A stretch of 10,508 nucleotides of DNA from Porticoccus sp965660005 (lineage in GTDB: Bacteria; Pseudomonadota; Gammaproteobacteria; Pseudomonadales; Porticoccaceae). Of this stretch, positions 1-6,637 are shown in pieces. The notes under the pieces are model-generated. The model did no database searches. It worked only from the letters and a program-made list of their open reading frames with translations, and was not told the origin of the DNA. The DNA is taken from assembly GCF_965660005.1 (NCBI RefSeq), contig NZ_CBFHYF010000049.1, forward strand, positions 1 through 10,508, in the 5' to 3' direction. Within the stretch, counting starts at the first letter, position 1. Each line of letters starts with the position of its first letter. The position numbers and the translations under genes were made by a program.

Positions 1-1
1 C

Positions 2-115
2 CTGCCTGAACCGGTCGTGAATGAGGTCCAGGCAAACTTCCCTCTTCGTTACAGCAGATTACAGCAACTTGCTCTCCAGTTAGCACAGAACCTTTATCGG
101 GAGAAAGCCCGGTGA
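2..115 (+). CDS. 3' end of an unidentified gene
   Basis: An open frame runs in from the left edge and ends at TGA 113-115, giving 37 residues that begin LPEPVVNEVQ and end LYREKAR. The composition (amphipathic, Leu/Gln/Ala-rich, basic end) fits a helical C-terminus, but no family can be recognised from so short a tail. It may also be a chance open frame. A weak hairpin (ACAGG at 115-119, CTGT at 130-133, followed by TTTT) directly after the stop could be its terminator, which mildly supports a real gene end here. Confidence 0.4.
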   Translation: MPEPVVNEVQANFPLRYSRLQQLALQLAQNLYREKAR

Positions 116-548
116 CAGGTTGTCGACCACTGTTTTTCAGTACGAACGGCGACTGTGCAGGGAACGCCAGCCAAAACGTACTGAGTGAATTGCATTCGGA
201 GACGGTATGTGGCCTTTTGTCATCAAAGTGATTGGCTGTTATGAGAAAATACTGGTGTTGCGGTCCCTCCCGTCCTGTGCATAAATCACAAAATCTTTTT
301 TATACATTGATTGAGCGATCTCAACAGACCACCTGTTTCGACCGGCTCGATGATTGCCAGGGATAACCGGACCTCGAGAAATCCCCAGGGGCATGCAGAG
401 CCTGCTAGTCACATTGATGACGTCACTACTGGGGCAATCCGGAGTCGACTGAACACAGAGGTTGCCTTACAGAGTGGTCGGGTTACTTTTCTCGAGCGGT
501 GAGTGTCGCTAGACTGGTCGCCCGAAACATCAGCCAACAGGATCTATT
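116..548. other. intergenic region upstream of yajQ
   Basis: This stretch of 433 bases has no convincing gene. One open frame of 63 codons (311-502, TTG start) has no Shine-Dalgarno sequence, no recognisable motif and an unremarkable composition, so it is probably not a gene. A promoter-like pair, TTGTCA (217-222) and TATGAG (240-245) with a 17-base spacer, could drive yajQ with a leader of about 300 bases. An AT-rich patch lies at 281-310. Neither is strong. The Shine-Dalgarno-like CAGGAT at 538-543 belongs to yajQ. Confidence 0.5.
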
Positions 549-1034
549 ATGCCGACCTTTGATATTGTCTCAGAAGTGGACCAGGTAGAAATTCGTCATG
601 CCACTGAAAACACACAACGGGAACTGGCCACTCGCTTTGACTTTCGCGGAGTTGAGGCCAGTGTGACGCTGAAGGATGGGGTGGTGACACTGACCGCTGA
701 GTCAGATTTTCAATGCCGTCAATTGCTGGACATGCTGAGCAGGAATCTGGTCAAACGGAATGTAGACCCCTATGTCATCGATGTGGATGAGGAGGCCGTC
801 CATAGGGGTAAAACCTTCTCGTTGCAGGTGCGGTTCAAACAGGGTATTGACCAGCCGATGGCGAAGAAAATTATCAAGCTGGTGAAAGAGGCCAAAATAA
901 AGGTGCAGACCGCGATTCAGGGTGACAAATTGCGGGTTACTGGTAAAAAGCGCGATGAATTGCAGGAAACCATTGCCCTGATCAAGGGGGCAGATCTCGG
1001 CCAGCCGTTCCAGTTTGAGAATTTCAGGGATTAG
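549..1034 (+). CDS. yajQ: YajQ family nucleotide-binding protein
   Basis: A 161-residue cytoplasmic protein of the YajQ (formerly UPF0234) family. Family members bind nucleotides, and some have been reported as cyclic-di-GMP effectors that act with transcription factors. The full family length is present. It starts MPTFDIVSEVD, has RFDFRGVEAS near residue 30 and a two-fold ferredoxin-like layout, then the second-half signature KKIIKLVKEAKIKVQTAIQG near residue 107, VTGKKRDELQ, and ends in the invariant DLGQPFQFENFRD. ATG is preceded by AGGA at a 6-base distance. The gene looks intact and single. Its stop overlaps the stop of the convergent LuxR relic by a few bases. Identification is very secure; the role in this organism is inferred from the family only. 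Confidence 0.96.
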   Translation: MPTFDIVSEVDQVEIRHATENTQRELATRFDFRGVEASVTLKDGVVTLTAESDFQCRQLLDMLSRNLVKRNVDPYVIDVDEEAVHRGKTFSLQVRFKQGIDQPMAKKIIKLVKEAKIKVQTAIQGDKLRVTGKKRDELQETIALIKGADLGQPFQFENFRD

Positions 1035-1279
1035 AGCTGACGGTCTTGTTTTAGTGCTGCGGCAGTTTCCGGATACTCGTTTTCTCGTGATTCCGCTGAT
1101 TCCAGATTGAGCTTGCCTATTGCCAGTACAGCCTTGGTTCTCGACCTTACGCCCAGCTTCCTGAAAATAGCCGTCATATGGGTCTTGATGGTGGCCTCCG
1201 TAACATCCAGCCCGTAGGCAATCTGTTTTTTCTGCAAGCCCTCGGCCAATATGGTCAGCACAAGATATTTGGTACGCTG
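1031..1279 (-). pseudogene. relic of a LuxR-type response regulator (HTH end only)
   Basis: The minus-strand frame encodes a textbook LuxR/FixJ C-terminal helix-turn-helix: YLVLTILAEGLQKKQIAYGL, then the recognition-helix segment VTEATIKTHMTAIFRKLGV, then RSRTKAVLAIGKLNL and a short tail to TAA at 1031-1033. Recognisable homology begins only around 1279-1265. Upstream of that the frame stays open as far as an ATG at 1405, but this part is the antisense of the symporter relic on the other strand and has nothing in common with a receiver domain. Family members are normally about 200 or more residues with an N-terminal receiver; here only about 80 C-terminal residues remain, with no proper start. 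The HTH core residues look undamaged, so the loss may be recent, or a short HTH-only protein could still be made from the ATG at 1405. Confidence 0.75.
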
Positions 1280-1408
1280 AGCATGCCCCTGAACTTTGTG
1301 GTGGCCTTTACCGTATTGAAGCTGACCAAGGAAGCGCCGGATCATATCAGGGAACTGGTGGAAAGCCTGCGTTATCCTAAGGACGCTGGGCAGGCAAAGG
1401 ATCACTAG
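1268..1408 (+). pseudogene. relic of a sodium/solute (acetate-type) symporter, C-terminal end
   Basis: From about 1268 the plus strand encodes FGTLSMPLNFVVAF, a final membrane helix, followed by LTKEAPDHIRELVESLRYPK and a short acidic/His end (AGQAKDH) before TAG 1406-1408. This pattern of a last transmembrane helix, a short Pro/Glu linker, then a (V/I)R-(V/I/Y)P-(R/K) motif and Gly/Ala/His end is my recollection of the C-terminus of the SSS-family cation/acetate symporters (VC_2705/ActP-like), normally about 550-600 residues. Only the last 46 or so residues are present. The frame continues upstream to 1178, but that part is the antisense of the LuxR HTH. A good terminator follows the stop, as expected for the original gene's 3' end. 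The family assignment comes from memory of C-terminal signatures and is moderately sure. Confidence 0.6.
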
Positions 1409-1429
1409 AAAGTTTTTTTCTTCCCCCTG

Positions 1430-1454
1430 GGCCGCTCAAAGAGCGGCCTTATTT
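1430..1454 (+). terminator. rho-independent terminator of the symporter relic
   Basis: A perfect 8-bp stem, GGCCGCTC (1430-1437) and GAGCGGCC (1441-1448), closes an AAA loop and is followed by TTATTTTAT. It sits 22 bases after the symporter stop and is in the right orientation for it. It probably outlived the gene. Confidence 0.75.
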
Positions 1455-1465
1455 TATCGCTCAAT

Positions 1466-1494
1466 AAAAAACCCCACCAGGTTGCCCCGGTGGG
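1466..1494 (-). terminator. rho-independent terminator of the TM-helix-repeat gene
   Basis: On the minus strand, CCCACC pairs with GGTGGG (plus-strand positions 1489-1494 and 1473-1478), with further imperfect pairing inside, and the stem is followed by TTTTTT (complement of 1466-1471). It begins 24 bases after the TAA of the membrane-protein gene. Confidence 0.7.
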
Positions 1495-1517
1495 TGGATG
1501 TAGAACAAATCAGGACT

Positions 1518-2955
1518 TTACTTTTTAACGCGATCAAGCAGTGACTGAATTTCTCTACCAGCGATTTCCTTGCTGCCCAGACCAATCGAAATGGCTGCAC
1601 CGACTGCTACTGCACCAAGCATCAGACCAAAGGCAATATTGATGATGTCCTGTGCGAGGCCGATCTGGCGAAGCGCCATGGCGATGGTCAGAAACATGAT
1701 GGAAAGGCTGGCAAGGTTACTTGCTGCAGCGGGCATTCCCGCCTCGATAATCAACAGCCGTACTTTTTTGGTAATGAAAATACCGATAGCCAGAATCAGT
1801 GCGCCCAGCAATACCTGCACTGCGAAACCGATCATGACGGTTACAATCTGGCTGAGGGGTTCAAAATTCAGTAATTCGGTAGCACCGAGAATCGCGAACA
1901 GGATAATACCCAGCAGTACCAGGCTGCCGGCATACTGGCTCGGGGTGCGTTCCAGCCCCATCTTGAAGCCGAGCTTCTCAATTACCTGATTGAACCCGGC
2001 AGCTGTCAGTAGATCCGTTACCAGACTGGCAACCAGCTTACCCACATAGTAGGAGATACCGAGTACCAGTAGAGCAGCGACGATTCCGGGTACGGCAGAG
2101 AAAATCATATCAATCATGTTTTGTGCCGGCGTAGAAATCGCCGCGATTTTCAGAGCCTCCAGCGATTGCACAATCACCAGCAATAAAATGAAGGTGTAGA
2201 TCAATGTGCCAACCAGGGCAGAACATTTCTGCTGAATACCGGATTGCTCACTCAGACGGTCAATGCCAGAGGCAGCCAGAAGACTGCTGACAATCTGTCT
2301 TACCAGCTTGGCAACAAAATGACCAATGCCGAAGATCAGCAGTGCGGAGAGGATGTTGGGCAGGTAGCTGAACAGTTTATCGAACATGCTTTGTAATGGG
2401 GCGACCTGACTTTCCATCTGCAGTGCACTCAACACCATGGGCAGGAAAAGTAGAAATACCAGCCAGTAACCAGCGGTAGCCAGAGAGTGGCTCACGGTTA
2501 CCTTGTCTTCCTCATCGTGTTCGAGTTTATTGAGACGCTCGTCGAGTTTGCCGAGGTTCAATGGCTTTTTTGACCAGCGCTGCCAGTAACCAGGCGAGCA
2601 GCAGCAGACCGAGTGCTGCACCAAATTTTGGTAGATAGGTAAAAATCTCGGTCAGCAAGACATTTAACGGCTGCGTCACTGATTGAAGATCGAGTTTTTC
2701 AAAAAAGGAAATAAAGCCAAAGATCATGATGATCCAGAAAGCGGTGGTGGAGATGACCTTTTCCACCGGAAAATCAGCGTGTAAGCCGACTGTGCGGGTA
2801 AACCGGTTGTCCAGATCGGTTTTCAGCAACAATCGATGCGACAGACTTTTGACAATACGTGCTGCAATATAAAAAACGAGCAAATATAAAACGGCCACCA
2901 GAAAGAGCAAAACCGGGCCCTCATACTGGTTCCAGAAGCTGGTTATTTCATTCAT
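1518..2955 (-). pseudogene. conserved TM-helix-repeat membrane protein (mechanosensitive-channel-like), frameshifted
   Basis: Two overlapping minus-strand frames together make one inner-membrane protein of about 480 residues. The N-terminal part starts at ATG 2955, chosen because GGGA lies 7-8 bases upstream and a more distal ATG at 2988 has no such site. It gives a membrane helix (GPVLLFLVAVLYLLVFYIAA) and runs on to FTYLPKFGAALGLLLLAWLL. The other frame continues with NLGKLDERLNKLEHDEEDK and three or more further repeats of the type YLPNILSALLIFGIGHFVAKL and VPGIVAALLVLGISYYVGKL. These are the TM_helix repeats (PF05552) found in MscS-related proteins. The C-terminus (MLGAVAVGAAISIGLGSKEI) has the glycine-rich ending usual for this group; no MscS beta domain is seen. 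Moving from the first frame to the second needs a +1 shift, most simply one extra A in the run of six A at 2566-2571. The long intact second frame suggests a recent mutation or a sequencing error. The role would be osmotic or ion permeation, inferred only. Confidence 0.8.
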
Positions 2956-2987
2956 AGTGAGATCCCTGCATTTTCTATTGAAAGACA

Positions 2988-3017
2988 AGCATAGGTGTCC
3001 CGACCGTCAATGTCCAA
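2988..3017 (-). promoter_or_regulatory. possible promoter of the TM-helix-repeat gene
   Basis: On the minus strand, TTGGAC (complement of 3012-3017) and TATGCT (complement of 2988-2993) are 18 bases apart, placing transcription start about 25 bases before the ATG at 2955. The fit to the sigma-70 consensus is modest. The surrounding 2956-3159 is otherwise AT-rich and without a gene. Confidence 0.3.
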
Positions 3018-3159
3018 AAAGGGGCCGTAGGTTATTCTCGGGTTTTTAAATGATGAGGCAGAAATTTTGAGTGGAAAGATCGAAGTTTTTCGAATAGAAA
3101 CAGGCTGGAGTAGCGTTTAAAAATTCAAAAAACCGGTATTCAGTAATTTAAATCGTTTA

Positions 3160-3573
3160 CTAATCGATGACTTTTCCGCGCAGGGCTTTCGTCCTGCCCC
3201 GTTGGGTTTTATCGTCTACCCGTCTGGTCTTGGAGGCCTTTGTCGCGCGCGTGGGTATGCGTGTTTTCCTGACCGCAGTGGCGGATAGAATAACGTCCTT
3301 CAAGCGCTCCAGAGCATCCAGCCGGTTTTTTTCCTAGGTACGGAATTGCTGCGCCTTGATCACAATCACGCCCTCTTTATTAATGCGACTGTCCTTCGTG
3401 GCCAGCAATCGTTGTTTGTAGTCATCGGGCAGGGATGAGGCGTTGATGTCGAAGCGCAGGTGTATCGCCGAAGAGACCTTGTTGACGTTCTGCCCACCGG
3501 CTCCCTGGGAGCGAATGGCCGTCAGTTCAATGTCTTCATCGGGAATCGCAATACTTTTATTGATATCCAGCAA
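3160..3573 (-). pseudogene. arfB: ArfB (YaeJ) ribosome-rescue peptidyl-tRNA hydrolase, interrupted by an in-frame amber codon
   Basis: ArfB frees ribosomes stalled at mRNA 3' ends: its GGQ domain hydrolyses peptidyl-tRNA and its basic tail sits in the empty mRNA channel. Reading from TTG 3573 the first residues align without gaps to E. coli ArfB (IAIPDEDIELTAIRSQGAGG then QNVNK), putting GGQ at residues 26-28 in both. This start also has GGAG 9 bases upstream and a TATAAT box at the right distance, whereas the ATG at 3636 lies upstream of that box. After VIVIKAQQFRT (residue 79) comes TAG at 3336-3334, then the same frame continues EKNRLDALERL and a Lys/Arg-rich tail (KTRIPTRATKASKTRR, ending TKALRGKVID) to a second TAG at 3162-3160. 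E. coli has Gln at the stop position (RSQELNR against RT-stop-EKNR), so a CAG to TAG change explains it. The terminated product keeps GGQ but lacks the tail known to be needed for activity. Confidence 0.9.
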
Positions 3574-3604
3574 CGTCCGATACTCCGATATTTGCTCAGG
3601 TTGA

Positions 3605-3632
3605 ATTATAGGGTGGCAGGGGTTGTCAGCAA
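3605..3632 (-). promoter_or_regulatory. arfB promoter
   Basis: A perfect TATAAT on the minus strand (complement of 3605-3610) lies 16 bases downstream of TTGCTG (complement of 3627-3632). Expected transcription start near 3598 leaves a leader of about 25 bases with GGAG before the TTG start. The -35 box is poor; the -10 box and spacing are good. Confidence 0.5.
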
Positions 3633-3740
3633 GCACACAGGCGAGATGGGCTATCGAACATTACAGGTGCCATAGCAGACATTGGATCGGTGTCACCCCG
3701 TCCCCTTGATAAAAGCCTGGCAGCACGCCATAGTATCCCT

Positions 3741-4118
3741 ATGTCTGTCACCAAAAAACATCGGGTTCCATGGGTCGTCACCGCCTTCCTTTTGTCGGTG
3801 CTGGGGAATACCGCCCTCGCCAGTGTGAACACCGGTCCTGACATGCCGCAAGGGGCCGAGCTGTCGCACAGTGCACAGGTGCCCTGCGAGTCTGAATCCG
3901 ACCATCCTGTTGAGGCGCAGCATTTCACTGATACCGATAACCACGGCTGCACATCCAATATCTGCCAATGCGCGACCCAGGGTTGCCATTTGACGCTGAT
4001 AGCATTTAATTCCTCCCCTGTCTGGTCGTCTCGACCCCATCACCCCGCGTTTATACCGCTTCGGCAAAACCTGCCGGATGCCGGTCCCAAACGACTCGAT
4101 CGTCCTCCCCGAAGCTGA
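3741..4118 (+). CDS. small secreted Cys/His-rich protein, CopL-like
   Basis: A 125-residue protein just upstream of copA. Residues 1-27 form a Sec signal peptide: basic MSVTKKHR, a hydrophobic core VPWVVTAFLLSVLGNTALAS, and a probable cut after ALA. The mature part has His at 43, 55, 61, 68 and 83 and a tight cysteine cluster at residues 70, 75, 77 and 82 (GCTSNICQCATQGCHL), with another Cys at 49. It ends RLDRPPRS. Small exported proteins with a C-x-C/C-H cluster and an R-P-P ending commonly sit before copAB in proteobacteria (CopL-type metal-resistance proteins), so copper binding in the periplasm is the likely role. This is inference from pattern and position. ATG 3741 is preferred over GTG 3690 because it gives a clean signal peptide, although its Shine-Dalgarno sequence is weak. 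No exact family is claimed. Confidence 0.7.
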   Translation: MSVTKKHRVPWVVTAFLLSVLGNTALASVNTGPDMPQGAELSHSAQVPCESESDHPVEAQHFTDTDNHGCTSNICQCATQGCHLTLIAFNSSPVWSSRPHHPAFIPLRQNLPDAGPKRLDRPPRS

Positions 4119-4128
4119 TTGTCCGCAG

Positions 4129-4158
4129 TTGTAAAACACCTCGTCGAGGTGCTACGAA
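4129..4158 (+). promoter_or_regulatory. putative copAB promoter with a centred palindrome
   Basis: TTGTAA (4129-4134) and TACGAA (4153-4158, preceded by TGC as in an extended -10) are 18 bases apart. The perfect inverted repeat CACCTCG-T-CGAGGTG (4137-4151) fills the spacer almost exactly in its centre. An operator between the promoter boxes is the arrangement used by MerR-family activators such as CueR, although their usual spacer is 19-20 bases and this is not the CueR half-site. The expected start near 4165 leaves a short leader carrying the copA ribosome-binding site. The -10 box is weak, so copAB may instead be read from a promoter before the small upstream gene. Confidence 0.4.
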
Positions 4159-4182
4159 ACAATTCATCTGAGGGTTGGATAA

Positions 4183-5922
4183 ATGCCACTATTCCCAAGA
4201 CTGTTGACGGTTTTCTGGATGTCCATGATCGCCATGAATGCCGTTGCCAATATCACCGAGTACCACCTGCAGATTGCCCGCGAAACGGTCAATATCACAG
4301 GTAAACCATTACAACGTATTACCGTTAACGGCAGTATACCCGGTCCCGTGCTGGAGTTTACTGAAGGTGATACGGCCATCATTCATGTCACCAATAAAAT
4401 GAAGGTGTCGAGTTCGGTCCACTGGCACGGGTTATTGTTGCCACCAGAGATGGACGGGGTACCCGGTTTCAGTGGTTATCCCGGTATTGCCCCGGGGGAA
4501 ACCTTTACCTATCGATTTGAGCTCCGGCAAAACGGTACCTACTGGTATCACGCCCACAGTGGCACCCAGGAACAGGACGGCCATTACGGTGCCTTGATCG
4601 TGCACCCCAAAGACCGCGGCCTGGTTCAGGCCGATCGGGATTATGTGGTAGTGCTGTCTGATTTCCGTGAAGAAACCAGTACACAGATCATGGCGAATCT
4701 GAAGAAAGACCCTCACTACTACAATTATTCCCAGCGCACCATCGGTGACTTTCTGGCTGATGTGCGCAATCGCGGGCTGACCGATGCCTGGCAGTGGGCT
4801 ACTGACTGGGGCGAGATGCGAATGTCGCCTACCGATATCGCGGATGTCAGCGGTTACACCTTTCTCGTCAATGGCCTGACCCCAGAGCAAAACTGGACCG
4901 GTTTGTTTACGCCCGGTGAAACCGTTCGGCTGCGTTTTATCAATGCTTCGGCCATGTCCATGTATGACGTTCGCATCCCCGGTCTGAAAATGGACGTGGT
5001 GCAGACAGATGGTCAATACATCGAACCCGTGTCAGTGGATGAATTTCGCTTTGCCGTGGCCGAAACTTATGACGTGCTGGTCAGACCGCCCACCGATACC
5101 GCCTTTACCATTGCGGCAGAAGCGGTTGATCGCACCGGTTTTGCCATGGGTACCCTGGCGCCCCGTCAAGGGATGCGAGGCCCGGAACCCGAATCCCGGC
5201 CACGTGCTCTGCTGAGCATGGGGGATATGGGGCACGGTGACATTCAAGACGACGCAGATACCGGAGCTGCTGCCATGACAGATCATGCCGGTCACGGTAT
5301 GGCGCAACAGGACCATAAGGTTTCAGCGAGCAGTGGCTGGGCCGATGCCAGTACACCGCCCGGTCACAAGGCTCTGAGTTATGCCGACCTGCGGTCTTTG
5401 CAGCAACAGCGGGATACCCGTCCGCCGGAACGGGAAATTGTTGTCAGTCTGGGCGGTTCCATGTCGCGCTTTATCTGGACGATCAATGGTCACAAGTTTG
5501 GTGAAGAGGGTTTAAAACCCCTGCAACTGGATTACGGTGAGCGCGTCAAGCTGACGTTTGAAAATACCTCCATGATGGCCCACCCGATGCACCTGCACGG
5601 TATGTTTGTCCAGCTGGATAACGGTCAACCCGCTGAGCGATTACCCAATAAACACACCGTGAATGTGCTTCCGGGAAAGTCCTACTCGGTATTGCTGACA
5701 GCGGATGAGCCGGGCGAATGGGCATTCCACTGTCACCTCCTGTTCCACATGGCAGCGGGCATGATGACCAAACTGGTGGTGGCGGAATACGATGCGGACC
5801 AGGATGGTGCAAAGAAAGCCGCTGAGGAGAAAGCCGCTGCAATACCCGATCCGAACCCTGGGTCATCCCCCTCCATGAACCACGAAGTTCAACAGAATGG
5901 AGGCGAGCACCATGGGCATTAG
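4183..5922 (+). CDS. copA: CopA/PcoA-type periplasmic multicopper oxidase
   Basis: A 579-residue multicopper oxidase of the copper-resistance CopA family, expected to oxidise periplasmic Cu(I) to Cu(II) and bind copper. All four copper-ligand motifs are present: HWHG at 80-83, WYHAHS at 121-126, HPMHLHG at 467-473 and HCHLLFHM at 516-523. The last contains the type-1 Cys517 with Met as likely axial ligand. Three cupredoxin domains follow PcoA closely, with shared stretches such as GPVLEFTEGD, NGTYWYHAHSG, NPTD-like SPTDIADVSGYT and GLKMDVVQTDGQY. A Met/His-rich insert lies near residues 345-385, shorter than in PcoA, and the C-terminus ends in a His-rich tail (GGEHHGH). PcoA/CopA proteins usually have a twin-arginine signal; here the N-terminus MPLFPRLLTVFWMSMIAMN has a single Arg, so it looks like a Sec signal. 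The start is fixed by an in-frame TAA directly upstream and GAGG about 9 bases before ATG. copB follows with an 11-base overlap. Confidence 0.95.
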   Translation: MPLFPRLLTVFWMSMIAMNAVANITEYHLQIARETVNITGKPLQRITVNGSIPGPVLEFTEGDTAIIHVTNKMKVSSSVHWHGLLLPPEMDGVPGFSGYPGIAPGETFTYRFELRQNGTYWYHAHSGTQEQDGHYGALIVHPKDRGLVQADRDYVVVLSDFREETSTQIMANLKKDPHYYNYSQRTIGDFLADVRNRGLTDAWQWATDWGEMRMSPTDIADVSGYTFLVNGLTPEQNWTGLFTPGETVRLRFINASAMSMYDVRIPGLKMDVVQTDGQYIEPVSVDEFRFAVAETYDVLVRPPTDTAFTIAAEAVDRTGFAMGTLAPRQGMRGPEPESRPRALLSMGDMGHGDIQDDADTGAAAMTDHAGHGMAQQDHKVSASSGWADASTPPGHKALSYADLRSLQQQRDTRPPEREIVVSLGGSMSRFIWTINGHKFGEEGLKPLQLDYGERVKLTFENTSMMAHPMHLHGMFVQLDNGQPAERLPNKHTVNVLPGKSYSVLLTADEPGEWAFHCHLLFHMAAGMMTKLVVAEYDADQDGAKKAAEEKAAAIPDPNPGSSPSMNHEVQQNGGEHHGH

Positions 5923-6622
5923 TCAACGGTATTGTTCAACGATAGGGATTTTGCTGCTGATGTCCGCTAGTGTGTTGGCCGATAGTCCCCATCACTCCAG
6001 CCCCGTATTCCATGCTTTTTGGCTCGAGGCACAGCACGGCGGAGGTAGTGAAGGCGGTATCACCGATATTGAACTGGATGGCTGGATCGGTGGCGATACG
6101 CACAAACTATGGCTCAAAACGGATATCAAACAGCAAAAGGGTGCTCTACAAGAGAGTGAGTTCTGGGCGATGTACAGTCGCAATGTCAGTGAATTCTGGG
6201 ATTTTCAGACCGGTATTCGCCTGGATACCCAACCCGATTCCACTGGGTATTTCACCCTGGGAGTGAATGGTCTGGCGCCTTACTTCCTGAAGACCCAGGC
6301 TCACCTGTTTGTCAGCGATTATGGTGATGTTACTGCCCGGCTGAAACAGAGCACTCATCTGCTGGTGACGCAACGTATTGGGATTGAACCCTACTATCGG
6401 CTGGAAATGGCTGCCCAGCGGGTGGCCCGACAGGCGTTGGGTCGGGGCTTGACCAGTGGTCGACTGGGTGTGCGTTTCAATTATGAAATTACCCGGGAAT
6501 TGTCGCCCTATGTGGATTTCCGCTATGACTGGAAATTCGGTGGCACGTCCTCTATCGCCAACAATAACGATCAGCGCCGGGATCACTTCACTGCGTCACT
6601 GGGTGTGAGTTGGATGTTTTAA
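5912..6622 (+). CDS. copB: CopB/PcoB-type outer-membrane copper-resistance protein
   Basis: A 236-residue outer-membrane protein of the CopB/PcoB family, which works with CopA in periplasmic copper resistance. ATG 5912 is chosen because GGAGG lies 8 bases upstream; it overlaps the end of copA in another frame, so the two are translationally coupled. Residues 1-23 are a Sec signal peptide ending SASVLA. The mature part begins with the family pattern FHAFWLEAQHG, continues ELDGWIGGDTHKLWLKTD, SEFWAMYSRNVSEFWDFQTG and GVNGLAPYFLKTQAHLFVSD, and consists of alternating strands fitting a beta-barrel. The last residue is Phe (SLGVSWMF), the usual outer-membrane insertion signal. It lacks the long Met-rich N-terminal extension of PcoB (about 296 residues), so it is the short form. 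Confidence 0.93.
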   Translation: MGISQRYCSTIGILLLMSASVLADSPHHSSPVFHAFWLEAQHGGGSEGGITDIELDGWIGGDTHKLWLKTDIKQQKGALQESEFWAMYSRNVSEFWDFQTGIRLDTQPDSTGYFTLGVNGLAPYFLKTQAHLFVSDYGDVTARLKQSTHLLVTQRIGIEPYYRLEMAAQRVARQALGRGLTSGRLGVRFNYEITRELSPYVDFRYDWKFGGTSSIANNNDQRRDHFTASLGVSWMF

Positions 6623-6637
6623 CCGGACAATGCCGGT
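6622..6637. terminator. weak hairpin between convergent copB and the Cu-ATPase gene
   Basis: ACCGG (6622-6626) and CCGGT (6633-6637) form a 5-bp stem that fills the 14-base gap between the two facing stop codons and touches both. On the minus strand TTAAAACAT follows; on the plus strand there is no T-run. It could act as a poor two-way terminator, or be chance. Confidence 0.3.

Noticed and set aside
311..502. 63-codon open frame with TTG start upstream of yajQ.
   Set aside because: No ribosome-binding site, no recognisable motif, and composition typical of chance translation.
1178..1267. 5' part of the plus-strand frame that precedes the symporter tail.
   Set aside because: It is the antisense of the conserved LuxR helix-turn-helix and has no symporter-like sequence.
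2566..2572. A-AAA-AAG heptamer suggesting programmed -1 frameshifting in the membrane-protein gene.
   Set aside because: Joining the observed N-terminal and C-terminal frames needs +1 (or -2), the opposite direction to -1 slippage at this heptamer.
3706..3736. TTGATA and TAGTAT with a 19-base spacer containing TGGC-N5-GCCA, resembling a CueR/MerR-type promoter for the small Cys/His-rich gene.
   Set aside because: The dyad is off-centre and unlike the CueR half-site, and the predicted transcription start falls inside the ATG at 3741.
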